Shown here one piece after another: positions 1-13,385 of a DNA stretch of 64,000 bases. The DNA comes from Rhabditoides inermis (Eukaryota > Nematoda > Chromadorea > Rhabditida > Rhabditidae), in the NCBI GenBank assembly GCA_963966185.1, contig CAWZYM010000012.1, positions 128,501 to 192,500 on the forward strand, written 5' to 3'. A program made the position numbers and the translations under genes. Within the stretch, counting starts at the first letter, position 1. Each line of letters opens with the position of its first letter. The notes beneath the pieces were generated by a model. That model had not been told where the DNA came from. It was given only the letters and a program-made list of their open reading frames with translations, and searched no databases.

Positions 1-13
1 TAGCCAGAGTAAA

Positions 14-480
14 GCGGAAGACAAACTCAAATCTAGGCCTAGATTTTGCCTCAGAAACACCTCAGATTTGTATCTGAGGGTCGGAAAGTGGGTCAGATTT
101 TGCTTCAGATTTCGCCTCAGATTGTCTCCCCAGCCTCAGAAAAAGGGTCAGATTGTTGCTTGCCGCCAAAAGGTGGCGAATTTGAGATTGGTCTCGCAGC
201 GAATCTGAGGGTATGGCTGCTTTCTGGGCCGCCCATCCCTGGCGCGCTTTTCTGAACCTGGACGGTGTGCTGACTGGCAAAATGCCCGTTACCATGTCCC
301 CAATTTCGCAGTGGGACAAATCGAGATTTGGCCTCTTTCGGCGCGAAGCAACAATCTGACCCTATTTCTGAGGCTGGTGAAACAATCTGAGGCAAATATG
401 ACCCAAAATCTGAACCTGTTTCTGACACTCAGATACAAATCTGAGGCTGTTTCTGACCCTAGGATTTGAGTCTGTCCGCT
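14..480. repeat. foldback (inverted-repeat) element
   Basis: The stretch 14-200 reappears as its reverse complement at about 300-480, with roughly 80-85% identity over arms of about 170 bp and a spacer of about 100 bp. Both arms are rich in a degenerate CAGATTTGxCTCAGA-like unit. The outer ends (GCGGA..ACTCAAATC) also match. This is the architecture of a foldback or MITE-type DNA element. The left terminus may lie at or before the window edge, so no target duplication can be assigned. Confidence 0.7.
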
Positions 481-1958
481 ACTTAACGGGAACCACCCAA
501 CCACCCACCCACCCACCCACACGCTGGCCCGTGACTAGTGCGCGCGCGAGATCGCTCATAACTTCTTACGGAGATCTGGCCTACGGAATCGTGCGAATCT
601 AACTAACATGAATTGGATAAGTTCATATTGTTGCTAACATGACTTTTGGGTACCGCTTCTTAAAAATTCTGGCGCGAGCCCTATCCTAAGCCAAAAGAGA
701 GGGCGCTGCGCGCCCTCTCTAATATGAGAGACGTATGAGAGAGTTACTGTATGAGAGATGTATCCGATTATGGACTTTTGCATGTACCATTAGTCATCCA
801 TCTATTCTCTTACAAATTCATCAAATTGGTCACTTTGTATGGTCTCGGTTTTATCACATTCTTTTTAACTGTGTTTGTGATTTGTGACGCAGTCTTTCTG
901 CAGTACAAATTAATTAACGAGAGACGCTCGGTCAGTGCGGGGCGAGGTTCACGTTCCCACCATCCGCGCTCTGCGGCCAACTCACCGATTCTGACTATAA
1001 AGTTCCCGCCAAATCTACAGTTCAAATCATCCCGCACCATTCGTGCGCAATGACGATATTGCACAAATCGCGCGCAAGCAGGAAACTGTTTGGAAATTGT
1101 TTTGTTGAAACTGAAAGTTGAAATTGTTGAAACTATTTGGAAAACACACAAAACAGTTCTTGATCGATATCCTAGTCATCAAACAAGATACAGATATCAT
1201 AAATTGTTAGCCACAACGTATACAACGTGCTTGCGCACAAATCGTGCTCCTGGAGAATTGGAGAGGACTTAGATATACGCAGTGTTAAGAAGCGCGTTCT
1301 GAAACGTATGCAATGCTTGAATCGCACATTCACATTCACATTTACAACTTTTTCTCTCAGATATTGATTGTTTTATTCGACTTTCTCAGTCCTTTGCCGA
1401 CGGCACATGTGCCAGAGAGCATGTAAAATGAAGAGAGCGCAGACTGGTGGAGAATAAAAAACAATCAGAGCTGTCTTGTTATCGTTTCTGATCACCGCAC
1501 GCACAAAAAACTTCCATTCAACGAGATAAAAAATGCTGAAAACAGGCTTCTAAATCTTTGAAATGTCAATCGTTTTCAGAAATCATAGAGCACATTCGCA
1601 AATGAATTGTTGAGTTGTTGAGTGTAGCAGAAATCACCTGCAGACGGAAAGCTTTGCTATCACCGCTGCATATTCACTGACGCAACCTGTCGACCTTCCG
1701 CGATTCAAAGCTTCTCTTTTTTTTGTATTTCAGTGTGTATAGTGCAGTTATGTTGTTATTGAGTGTGACTCTTTAAATGTTTCTTTTTCCCCCACTATTT
1801 TACTATCCTACCGCAAGCACCGTTGTGGTTCCTATGATGTCCTATGTTAAGTACTCAACACGATAATAAACTATTGATTTATTAGACTTCTTCGTAACGT
1901 ATGTAGCTATGTAACACTGACTCATGTTGTTATCCTGTTTTCGGCGTTGCAGCCCGTG
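481..1958. other. intergenic, no gene recognised
   Basis: No reading frame with convincing protein character or splice structure was found. The only recognisable item is a dispersed repeat at about 632-698 (listed separately). The stretch 1500-1950 is AT-rich and lies upstream of the receptor gene, so it may include its promoter; no specific site is recognisable. Confidence 0.5.
632..698 (+). repeat. dispersed repeat, copy 1
   Basis: This 66-bp stretch (CTAACATGACTTTTGGGTAC... through CGCGAGCCCTATCC) recurs at 25148-25214 with about 85% identity. The second copy is followed by a tRNA-like sequence with a Pol III B-box, so both copies may belong to one SINE-like family; the copy here lacks the tRNA-like part. 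Confidence 0.6.
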
Positions 1959-2162
1959 ATGGTAAGAGGAAAGGTGAACGGGTCGACTGTCGTCTTCTGC
2001 TCGCAGGACTTCATGCTGCAGCACATTCACAAGGTGAGGGAGGGGGAGGTCCTCGACACTACTGTTGCGTTCAACCAGTTACCCACTAGATTGCATTGTT
2101 TCTGAACTTCACATTCGAAATACACAAGATCAACTAGAAGAGTGAGAGAGGGAGAAATGAAG

Positions 2163-2215
<53 letters not shown>

Positions 2216-2424
2216 CTGCTTGCAGATTCCGCTGATTGGTGTCACGGTGAACGCGTTGTGCTGGTACGTGGTGATCCGCCACACCCCGCCGCCCATGCGC
2301 GGATTCCGCGTGCACCTGATCGTGCACCAGGCGAGTCTCTCTCTTCCCCTCTCTCTCTGCCTCTCTCTCTCTCCTCTCTCCACTGTCTCTCTTTTTTCTC
2401 TCCCCCTCTCTCTCTCCTCTCTCC

Positions 2425-2473
<49 letters not shown>

Positions 2474-3628
2474 CCCTCTCTCTCTCCTGCTTCTTCTCAA
2501 CCATGTCCGCAGGTGTGGATGCAGACGCTGGATTTCTGCCTGGCCATGTCGGGCCCGCAACTTTTCCTCCCACTTCCTCTCGGCTTCCACGGCGGCTTCA
2601 TCTCGTACTTTGACCTCAACATACTGGCAGTCGACATGGGACTGGTGGGCGGGGCTTAGATGGGCGTGGTCTCTATTTTCAGTGGGTCGTCATGTCTGCA
2701 ATAGCGTTCGCCGGCTGCTCCATAGTGCAGCTGTATCTCTTCCGTTTTTTTGTGAGTGCGAGAACAGCTGAATAATGGCGAAAACGTTTTTTTCCTTTTT
2801 CACACATCATAAGTTACAGTCAATGAGCAAGTCCTTTAACAAAAAATAATATTAATAAAACCTCTAACAAAAAAATCTCTAACAAAAAATAATATTAATA
2901 ATGTTTATTCTAATTGTATCAACAATTATTTTACAAGATCAAGGTTTTTTTATATATCAGGAGACAGGTCAAAAATGCCTAGATGATTCTCGGGATGCGC
3001 AAGCACCAGAAGCGTCTCACACAGTGCGAGGTGGCGTGTATCCTCCTTCCCTATCTCACCTGGATCGTCGTCTTTCCCTGGACCGCCCTGCTCACCTACC
3101 GTCCAGACGACGTCGCCGACGCCGAGCTGGACGCGGTGTGCGAGGTGGGGGCGGGGCTGCGAGGGGCGGGGCCTATTCACTCCAGGAGTACCCCGATCTG
3201 AAGCGGCTGCGCGCCATATTTCACGAGTACAAGTGGGGCACGTACAACCTGGAGGATCCGATGCTCTGGTACCAGTTTGGATTCATAGGGGTAAGAGAGA
3301 GAAAGGGAGAGAGAGAGAGAATGAGAGAGAGAAAGAGAAAAAGAGATATATTCTAGGTCTACGTGCTTGTCCTTTCTTTCCTCGTTCTTTTTCTCATTAT
3401 TTCGTCTTTGAAAATGATATCCGCGAACGTCGCGCGCGTCTCGAAAAACGTCGCGCAGCTGCAGCGACAAATCGTCTTCGAGCTGATTCTCCAGGTAGAA
3501 TGGGGGCGGGGCCAGAGTGGGCGGAGTGTACACGTGTTCAGACGCTACCGCCACTGGTCGTCATCGTCATCCCGGCGATGCGGATATGCATAGTGATATC
3601 GGTGGTGTCGTGGGACGCGAACTGTGAG

Positions 3629-3687
<59 letters not shown>

Positions 3688-3848
3688 AGGGAGGGAGGGA
3701 GAGGGAAGGAGGGAGGGAGAGAGAGGGGGGAGAGAGAAGGAGAGAGAGAGGGAGAGAAAGGGAAAGAGAGAGAGAGAGAGAGAGGAAGAGAGCGGGAGAG
3801 AGAGGGAGCGAGAGAGAAAGGAAGGAGAGAAAGAGGGGAGAGAGAGAG

Positions 3849-3888
<40 letters not shown>

Positions 3889-4092
3889 TGTGCAGGCACG
3901 AGCGACTGGATCTTCATGGCTTTCGCCACTCACTCGATGCTGTCCTCGGCCTGCATTCTGATCTGCAACAAGCCCTACCGCAAGCAGATTCTCTCCTTCC
4001 TTCTCCGTATCCGCCCTAGGAAAGTGGAGACTTCGACAGACACGCAGAACAGCGCGTTCGTAACGCTCCGGTTCAATGGAGGCCGACTGTGA
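1959..4092 (+). CDS. Srh-type serpentine chemoreceptor (7TM GPCR)
   Basis: Nine exons, all phase-consistent, give 354 aa: 1959-2033, 2226-2330, 2513-2644, 2683-2751, 2983-3144, 3186-3290, 3357-3494, 3542-3623, 3896-4092. The start is the ATG seven bases after a TTGCAG acceptor at 1952, fitting spliced-leader trans-splicing. Seven hydrophobic segments are visible. Family marks are the LFLPLPLG turn in exon 3, the lysine/arginine-rich loop with an AQLQRQ-type segment ending exon 7, the TLPPLVVIVIPA helix in exon 8, and the C-terminal NKPYRK (PYR) motif. These are typical of the nematode Srh chemoreceptor family, usually about 330 aa, acting in the plasma membrane or cilia of sensory neurons; the ligand is unknown. 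Intron 2 has a GC donor (CAG|GCGAGT). Introns 1, 2, 6 and 8 carry GA or CT tracts. The exon 5 start (CCTAG|ATG) is the least certain junction. Confidence 0.93.
3630..3884 (+). repeat. (GA)n/(GGGA)n microsatellite in receptor intron 8
   Basis: A purine-only tract of about 250 bp starts 6 bases after the GTGAGT donor of exon 8 and fills almost the whole intron. Long apparent reading frames here on both strands (poly Glu-Arg, poly Ser-Leu) are products of the repeat, not genes. Confidence 0.95.
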
Positions 4093-4229
4093 CTACAAGA
4101 TTACAACGTTTCTATCGATATTTCGATCGATATCGATATGCTGCTGATTTTGGATTACTTACCGCATGAAGTAGACGTTATAGTGTTTTCCGGTAGAGAC
4201 CTGATGTTTGCATAAATGAGGACATAAAC

Positions 4230-4611
4230 GGGGGTTCTTAGCTACTCCGTAGACCCTAACGCTTGTTCCGACCTCTGCGCTTTCCGTGAAAGCACGCTGT
4301 TTCGTTTTCCACTCGCGTTGTTTGAGCCTTTATCGCATTGATAGACCCAAACACGAGTCTTGAAGCGCGTTAGAGGCTCGATAGAGGGGTGATAGAAGGT
4401 TGATAGAGGGTGCCTCGAACAGAGGCGAGCCTCTATCAACCCTCTATCGCTCGGATTGTAATAGGAATTCGTTAGGGTCAAACGCTCTTGTTTAGGTTTT
4501 TCGATGCGATAGAGGCTCGAACACGCGGATGGAAGACGAAATAGCATGCTTTCACGGAGAGCGCAGAGGTCCGAACAAGCGTTCGAGTCTATCGAGTAGC
4601 TAAGAACCCCC
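4230..4611. mobile_element. palindromic MITE, family A, copy 1
   Basis: A 382-bp near-perfect inverted repeat. The ends are GGGGGTTCTTAGCTACTC and its complement, and the arms stay complementary almost to the centre at about 4400. Candidate 5-bp target duplications are TAAAC (left) and TTAAC (right), one mismatch. A second copy of the same family, interrupted by another element, lies at 20106-21441. No coding capacity. Confidence 0.85.
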
Positions 4612-5169
4612 TTAACTGATATTGCTATCGTTTTAATGGTTACAGGTGTTTTGTTGTTTTTGCACGGAGCCGATGTAGTTTTGCTAATATGAAGCATTTT
4701 TTTTCAGTTTTTTATGCTCTTGCAAGAAATCAAGAGATGACACGCCCCCGACCAGAAATTGCTGTGCTGTTACAAATTGAGCAGCTTTAAGACTAGTCTT
4801 GTTACTAACAGTTCACTACATGTTTTTGATTTGATACAAAAACGCAAGTTTTCGAAATTCGCATATTCATTAATTTGAGTCAAATCATGTTATATTGTTT
4901 TATCGCGCTGCCTAAACCTGTTTTGCCCAGACAATCGTTAGTGAAAGCAACAGAGGTGCTTAGTTTTTGACTTTGGTTTATGGCTTGACCCATAGAAACA
5001 CGAAATAATTAAAGAAAACGCGAAAAAACGGCGTTTCCTCGTTACCTACACGCTTACCAAAATGTGCACGTGCAAAGCTTGGTAAAGCGAATTCGAAATT
5101 CGCGCCAAAATGCCTATCGTAAAGTTGAGCTCTGTGCGCATCTCGTCGATATGAGGTTGCTAAAACAAG

Positions 5170-5240
5170 TCGTTATAGTGTTGTGGTAACGCTCACGGTT
5201 TGTGAACCATACTATGCCGGTTCGATTCCCGCCACGTGCA
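5170..5240 (+). pseudogene. tRNA-like sequence (degenerate, His-type loop)
   Basis: A-box-like TAGTGTTGTGGTAACGC and B-box CGGTTCGATTCCCG are present at tRNA spacing, with a TTTGTGAA loop between them. The stems do not close properly, so a tRNA-derived SINE head or decayed tRNA is more likely than a functional gene. Confidence 0.6.
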
Positions 5241-5446
5241 AACAGTTTTGCCAAGTTCTCATAAGTGAATTTTGATGAACCTTGGTAACGCTAAACGCCC
5301 CTGTGCCTTTAAGTATGTCCGAAAACAAAGATGGTTGAAGCACACCAACAAGTTATGTAAGGTCGGAGTGTAAACTCTGTCCAGGATAGTGACGCTCGTA
5401 ATCAAAAGTCTGTTCTCTACTCAACCTATACAGCATCTCAGCGTGA

Positions 5447-5512
5447 GCGTATAGCTCAGTGGTAGTGGTGCTGCCTTCCAAGCGAGCAGTCGAAGGATCG
5501 ATTCCCGCAGCA
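5447..5512 (+). pseudogene. tRNA-like sequence (degenerate, Gly TCC-like)
   Basis: TATAGCTCAGTGGTAGTGG resembles a D-arm with A-box, CTGCCTTCCAAG resembles the anticodon region of tRNA-Gly(TCC), and GGATCGATTCCCG is a near-consensus B-box. The anticodon stem and loop have extra bases and the acceptor stem does not pair. Likely a tRNA pseudogene or SINE fragment. Confidence 0.6.
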
Positions 5513-5774
5513 ATCACTGATTATTGCCAGTCCGTTGACGATACCCAATTATCACCAAGATCGCTGAGTACTGATTATAACTTTCTACTGAGGACCTTTT
5601 TTGTATAAATAACATAGTTGTTAGTAGTACGCCAAAACAATGGGTTTGTTTTAAAGTTTTACAAATCCAACAAGTGTACGAAAAACCGTAACAACACCGT
5701 AACAAAGTAGAAAAAAGCTTACTTCGAACGCAACGAAAGATGCATAAGAGCAGGTCCCGGGGAGATTTGAAGCA

Positions 5775-5837
5775 GGTCCCGGGGAGATTCGTCGCAGGAT
5801 TCAGAGTCCTGAGTGCTAACCGCTACACCACGGGACC
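5775..5837 (-). pseudogene. tRNA-Gln(CTG) with deleted T-arm
   Basis: On the minus strand, a perfect 7-bp acceptor stem (GGTCCCG / CGGGACC), a normal D-arm (GTGTAGCGGTTAGCAC) and a perfect anticodon stem with loop CTCTGAA (anticodon CTG, Gln) are present. Only 13 nt separate the anticodon stem from the acceptor stem instead of about 22, so half of the T-arm is missing and no B-box remains. A second copy of the 3' end (about 20 bp) follows directly at 5756-5774, so the deletion is coupled to a short tandem duplication. Confidence 0.8.
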
Positions 5838-6056
5838 ACGCTTTGCGGGGTTCTTGGGACAATCGGCTAGTTCTGAGAGACTGCTGAGCAAACAACCTTG
5901 TATACATGACAATGAACGGTGCACAGAAACGGTTTCGAACGAACTCGCACGTTCAAATACTCAGAAAGCGCAGAAGATGAGCATTCGACAAGGACGGAGA
6001 AGAAGTGGAGTTGGTAGTTGAACAAAGGAGAATAGAAAGGACGATGCTCTAGGCTA

Positions 6057-6079
6057 ACTCTCTCCCTCCCTCCCTCCCT

Positions 6080-6121
<42 letters not shown>
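6057..6121 (+). repeat. (CCCT)n(CT)n microsatellite
   Basis: CCCT units followed by a pure CT tract; low-complexity sequence with no coding meaning. Confidence 0.95.
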
Positions 6122-6125
<4 letters not shown>

Positions 6126-6579
6126 CTCTTCAACTGTTGTAGCGGACAGAGACGCGGATTTTCGGTTGGAAGAAAAAAGATGGCATGCCATATCATACAA
6201 CCGCAGCATTTCATGCAACTATGAAAACGCTCTAATGTAACAAAATGCTTCATTTCATGAAATGTGAGGTGCATGCATCATGCATTCCAGACAAAGACTG
6301 GCAGCGTTAAATTCAACGCAGTCGGACATTTCCAGGGCTTTGACGTATATACCACTTCACGCAAGTGGTATGGTATGGTGCGGAGGTGCACGGTGCGATA
6401 TGCTAATTGCCTACACTCGCTTTTTTTCTTACGAATCCTATTCCCGTTTCATTATTATTTGTACGCTATATTCGCAAAACCAGATGTAGCATAAAATTAT
6501 CCAGCTGTTTCGTTGTTTTTTTGTTGTTTTGTTGTTTGTGTTGATGTGTGTTCGTATTGTCTCATAAATTCAGTTTTAA

Positions 6580-8751
<2,172 letters not shown>

Positions 8752-8957
8752 GGTCGTGGAGAGGAAGGTCGTGGAGCCGCTTCGTGGAGCCGCTGTGTCA
8801 AGCTGTGGAGAGGTCGTGATAGGATCGGGCCATTCTGGAGATCATGGTGATGAGCAGCTACCACTCGTCCCGGCAAGCACCAAGTGGCACTCATCAAGTC
8901 AAATGGATCCATTTCGGTTAGTTGTGTCATGTATATGTGTAGCTGATGTGTAATGCG

Positions 8958-9378
8958 TAGAGGTGTGCACGATTAATCGAATACGAATAAAATCCGAATA
9001 ATTATTCGATTAATCGATTAATCGAATAATTTTTATTCGTTGTTCGAGATCTGACGATTAATCGAATAATATTCGAATAAAACATTTGTTCGATTAATCG
9101 ATCGAATAACATTTATTCGTTATTCGTCTTCAAAGTTCGATTATTCGAATAATTGTTCACCAAAACACATGATATACTCCGAAATACGGTCATTTTGTGG
9201 TTTTTCGAAAAGAATTATTCAGTCGATTAATCGAATAATCGAATAATCGAATAATTTTTATTCGTTATTCGAGTGCTGACGATTAATCGAATAATATTCG
9301 AATAATCGAACTCGACGATTAATCGAACGAATAAAAATTATTCGTTATTTGTCCAAAAAAATTATTCGCTCAACTCTA
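8958..9378. mobile_element. hAT-type MITE with 8-bp target duplication
   Basis: 421 bp made of interleaved ATTAATCGAATAATC palindromes, with termini TAGAGGTGTGC and (complement) TAGAGTTGAGC. It is flanked by GTAATGCG on both sides (8950-8957 and 9379-9386). The inverted copy near 11130 preserves the empty site with a single GTAATGCG. An 8-bp target duplication and YAGNG termini fit the hAT superfamily. Non-autonomous, no coding capacity. Confidence 0.9.
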
Positions 9379-9490
9379 GTAATGCGTGAGTGAGTGCGCA
9401 GGAAACGGGGTCAGAGACTGAGCGAGAGAGGCGAACCCGGATGGCGAGAAAAGAGTGTGATAGGTGTGGCGGACTAACGCGTGTGAAATA

Positions 9491-11026
9491 TAAGTGTTTT
9501 TACACTTCGCAAAGGTTACTTTTTCATAAACTAACCAGAATAAGGTGCTATTGAAGACTGGATAATCACCACGTCCAAAAGAGTGGAAATTTTTAAATTT
9601 TCTTGGATTGAAACGCTCATAACTAATCAGAAATAATTAGTTTTGGACGGTTAATTTTCTGCTAATGGTTCATTTGCGATGGACCACCATGGCCGGATCA
9701 CTTTCAAACGGCTGTAGCAAAAAAGACGTACCATTCGATTTTCGTCGTGTAACTTTTATTTGATTATAAACTAGTTTCGAATAGTGAAAACTAGTAACTG
9801 CTATCGAACTTCCATATATTTAAAGGTATTTATTTTTTGCAATGTAAACCATATTTTGCGTATTTATACGTATACGTATTTATAATTTATAAAAGCTTAC
9901 CCTTTGGTTAACATCAAATTATGTCTATATAATAGTCTGCCAAGACCCGACCGTTTGCTGGTGGGGAAGGGTCATTTAAATGAGTGAGTCGAAAGTGGAT
10001 TTGCGCAATCCACTCAAGTTCAACTGGAAATTAGCACGGTTGGCACTACCTGGAAATGTTCAAAATAGTCGAAATTACAAATGTAAGACATCGTTGTTCT
10101 CATATCGAGAAGACGGAAACTGTACAAACAAAATTGTAGCTGGTTTCTCGAACATGGAAGAGTTGTGATCCCTTGTCAGACTTGTCGGTCTTGGCAGACT
10201 GGGACCAGAACTGTTACCACCCTGACTATGAGGCTCTATTCAAATAGTGAATTTCATCGGAGCCCTATGAACCATGGTATATTCTTGATGTCGGTTACAA
10301 GAGACAGATAAATATAATATTTATATTTCCTAATTTTCAGATTCTAGAAAGTCGAATGACGTTTCAGACTTCACACAAGCAGTCGCGTTCGATTGTACCG
10401 CCATTGGCAGAATAGCCCTGTGCGATGCGCGTCGCGAGAGGAAAGCGAGAGAGTGTGTATAGAATAGAGGCACCAGACACGTCCACACCGTACATGGACG
10501 CCAAATGAGAGTGAATGGATGCAACAACGGACCTTGTCTTATCGGGGGACCAATTATCTTGGAATAATAAATGATGAAAATTAGTCACAACAAACCACAT
10601 GTAGACTAAGACAAACAATGCGAACAATACTACATATACATCTTATATATTATGCTTTGAATACTCACGTGAAAATAGGAAGTCAGTACTGAAAGTCAGT
10701 AAGTAATGAATTTCATCGGAGCACTATGAAATATGGTATATTCGAGATGATCAGAACAAAACATAATTGATGGTAATGGTTTGGTTTCATGAAAAGTTCA
10801 TTTCAAAAAGTCAGTTCGCTCACTGCCCACATTCCCTTCAAACAGGGGCCATAAATTGCCTGTGAGAAGGAGGCGATGGGAACGCGAGAGAGTGTGTAGA
10901 GAGAGAGAGTCACCAGAAACGTTCACCAAAATCCCGGACGTCCATGGACGTCCATGGACAGGGATCACCTAACTCGAGCTGTACTGTATCTGCATAGATA
11001 GATACAGTATAAAAACAATTACGCCA
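9491..11026. other. spacer of inverted duplication, no gene seen
   Basis: AT-rich unassigned sequence. Two related blocks (about 10200-10300 and 10680-10780) share a GAATTTCATCGGAGC..TATGGTATATTC motif. Nothing with coding character was recognised. Confidence 0.4.
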
Positions 11027-11823
11027 ATCACACGCGTTAGTCCGCCACACCTATCACACTCTTTTCTCGCCATCTGGGTTCGCCTCTCTCGCTCAGTCTC
11101 TGACCCCGTTTCCTGCGCACTCACTCACGCATTACACATCAGCTACACATATACATGACACAACTAACCGAAATGGATCCATTTGACTTGATGAGTGCCA
11201 CTTGGTGGTTGCCGGGACGAGTGGTAGCTGCTCATCACCATGATCTCCAGAATGACCCGATCCTATCACGACCTCTCCACAGCTTGACACAGCGGCTCCA
11301 CGACCCTCCTCTCCACGACCTCTGCATCAGCGGATCTCCAGTAGTCTCGAATTCAGTCATTGTCAAGTCGCTACTCGCCGCCAGTACTTGCCTGGACCAG
11401 CTGCTCGGGTTCGTGCTTTGTGGTTGAATGAAACTGACAGTGCGCGGGTACAACCATCGTTTGCATACGACCTGTTGCGTGATATTCGCATATTTATTTG
11501 CGTAGAAACTCGACTCTCCGTCGATCCCGCGTACTCGGATGTGTTCATTGCGTTCGCTCCGATCCCTATCGGAGGGTCGTGGGTGCTTCCATCCATATTC
11601 CGTGTTTGTGTTTGTGTGTTTGCCGCGTCGAGTCTTCTGCTACTGCTCACTTCGAACGCAACAGTTATCGCCATGATGACCAAGTGTTCCAAGTCCTCGA
11701 ATGATGTAGTCATATTGTATGTGGTGTCTTTCGGGAATGCGTGTTTTGTAGGCACAACACACGATGCGTTCTAAGGAGCAGCGCTGTTGTCGGCTGGCTA
11801 GGGAGTGGAGCGAGGTGTGCTAA

Positions 11824-12756
11824 CGAGGAGTGTAGTAGGGGCCACACCCTCGAATTCGTACCTAATTGATAGAATACCTTAGTTAGGACCCTAGCCATCG
11901 AATTGTGGTGTCCGAATTTCCTAAACGAACTATACGTTTCCGGTACGAAAACGTACAGGGCTCGTTTTTCGCGTTCCTCTCATCCTACGCGACGGTCGAA
12001 GACCGAGCCGTTGTGGCCTAGTGGCGAAAGCGTCATCCTGCCGAAATGACCCTCACGAGTTCGATTCCGCGCACATGCTTTTTGTTTTGCCAACTCATTT
12101 GGTTGATCGTCTCGCTGTTCAATCACTGGTTAGTGAATAAAAGAATTGACGAAAGGTATGACCGACTCGATGGATTCTCTTCAAGAATGACGACTGTCAG
12201 GAACAGAGATGATCTACCGTGCGCATCATTACAACCTTCAACTCTACACAATAATCGCACACTATCAAAATACATACGACAGTGTGAAGTAGCTTGACGG
12301 CGTTCGGGACTTTTCTGACAGAAGACGGTGCAGTTGCGAGCTACATACGGCTGATGCAAATATCACTACGTCACTACATACGACGATCGACAGCTGACAT
12401 AGAGATCGACAAGACTGTCTCATTAAAAAAATTGATAGAGATGTTTCATGGACCATGAGAAAATGATGATATGGTCAGAAAGTACAAGTCCATAAAAAGC
12501 ATGTGCGCGGAATCGAACTCGTGAGGGTCATTTCGGCAGGAAGACGCTTTCGCCACTAGGCCACAACGGCTCGGTCTTCGACCGCCGCGTAGGGTGAGAG
12601 GAATGCGAAAAACGAGCCCTGTACGTACCGGTCGTACCGGAAACGTATAGTTCGTTTAGGAAATTCGGACACCACAATTCGATGGCTAGGGTCCTAACTG
12701 AGGTATTCTATCAATTTGGTACGAATCCGAGGGTGTGGCCCCTACTACACTCCTCG
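11824..12756. mobile_element. long-TIR DNA element with TAA target duplication (PIF/Harbinger-like)
   Basis: The arms 11824-12080 and 12493-12756 are inverted copies (about 255 bp, about 93% identity) starting CGAGGAGTGTAGTAGGGGCC. Flanking TAA at 11821-11823 and 12757-12759 is a candidate 3-bp target duplication, as in PIF/Harbinger elements (TWA). Each arm carries a tRNA-like module with A-box (TGGCCTAGTGGCGAAAGC) and B-box (AGTTCGATTCC). The 410-bp centre has no recognised coding sequence. Confidence 0.75.
12006..12078 (+). pseudogene. tRNA-like module in left TIR
   Basis: Pol III A-box and B-box sequences are at normal tRNA spacing, and GTCAT/ATGAC could form an anticodon stem, but the loop is 9 nt and the acceptor stem does not close. 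The mirror copy is at 12499-12572 on the minus strand. It is mobile-element sequence rather than a functional tRNA. Confidence 0.6.
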
Positions 12757-13107
12757 TAAGTCACTTAAGTTCAGTCTCTTCGAAACTCGCCATATAAATA
12801 TGACCAAACAGCGTGTTCCGAAGGCGTTTTTAAGAGACTGTTTCGAAGAAACGGAATAAAAAATTAGTTGCTCTTTTTATCTTGAACAAAAACTCTCGCT
12901 ATTGAGGTATTCTATCAATTTGGTACGAATCCGAGGGTGTGGCCCCTACTACACTCCTCGTAAGTCACTTAAGTTCAGTCTCTTCGAAACTCGCCATATA
13001 AATATGACCAAACAGCGTGTTCCGAAGGCGTTTTTAAGAGACTGTTTCGAAGAAACGGAATAAAAAATTAGTTGCTCTTTTTATCTTGAACAAAAACTCT
13101 CGCTATT
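12699..13107 (+). repeat. 204-bp tandem duplication, apparently identical copies
   Basis: 12699-12902 and 12903-13106 show no difference when read base by base. The unit begins inside the right TIR of the preceding element (TGAGGTATTCTATC) and runs into unique DNA ending CTCTCGCTAT. Identity implies a very recent event or an assembly duplication. Confidence 0.9.
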
Positions 13108-13318
13108 GGGAATTCCTTTTGAAAGCTATGTTCTATGTTACGTCTACATCTCACAAAATCGCGAATTATAGATCGAGACGTGTTAGTGCTTGTCGAGAGA
13201 TACGAAGAGATCATCATATTTTTGTGTTCATTTGTTTTCCGAATGCCGAATCCAATCACATTCGCCGTAATCACTCTATTCATAACGTCATTTCTATATA
13301 GTAAACACGGTAATAAAT

Positions 13319-13320
13319 CA

Positions 13321-13382
<62 letters not shown>
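13319..13382 (+). repeat. (ATT)n microsatellite
   Basis: About 21 uninterrupted ATT units upstream of the unidentified gene. Confidence 0.95.
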
Positions 13383-13385
13383 GAT

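Larger units (their letters stand above)
4612..6560. other. intergenic, repeats and tRNA-like sequences only
   Basis: No protein gene is visible. The interval holds three tRNA-like sequences (5170, 5447, 5775; listed separately) and a CCCT/CT microsatellite at 6057-6121. The rest is AT-rich with no recognised feature. Confidence 0.5.

Noticed and set aside
751..1151. Overlapping open frames at 751-1151 as genes
   Set aside because: Around 100 codons on both strands, no family resemblance, no splice or acceptor context, and AT-rich hydrophobic composition expected by chance.
3624..3961. Long open frames of Glu-Arg or Ser-Leu repeats over GA/CT tracts (also near 2150, 8150, 13800, 31900, 32700, 49300, 62400)
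   Set aside because: Purine or pyrimidine dinucleotide repeats lack stop codons in most frames; these frames are repeat artefacts inside introns or intergenic DNA.
4230..4611. piggyBac-type insertion (TTAA) for the palindromic MITE
   Set aside because: TTAA flanks only one side in each copy; the better-supported flanks are TAAAC/TTAAC, so the superfamily is left open.
5447..5512. Functional tRNA-Gly(TCC)
   Set aside because: The anticodon arm has surplus bases and the acceptor stem does not pair.
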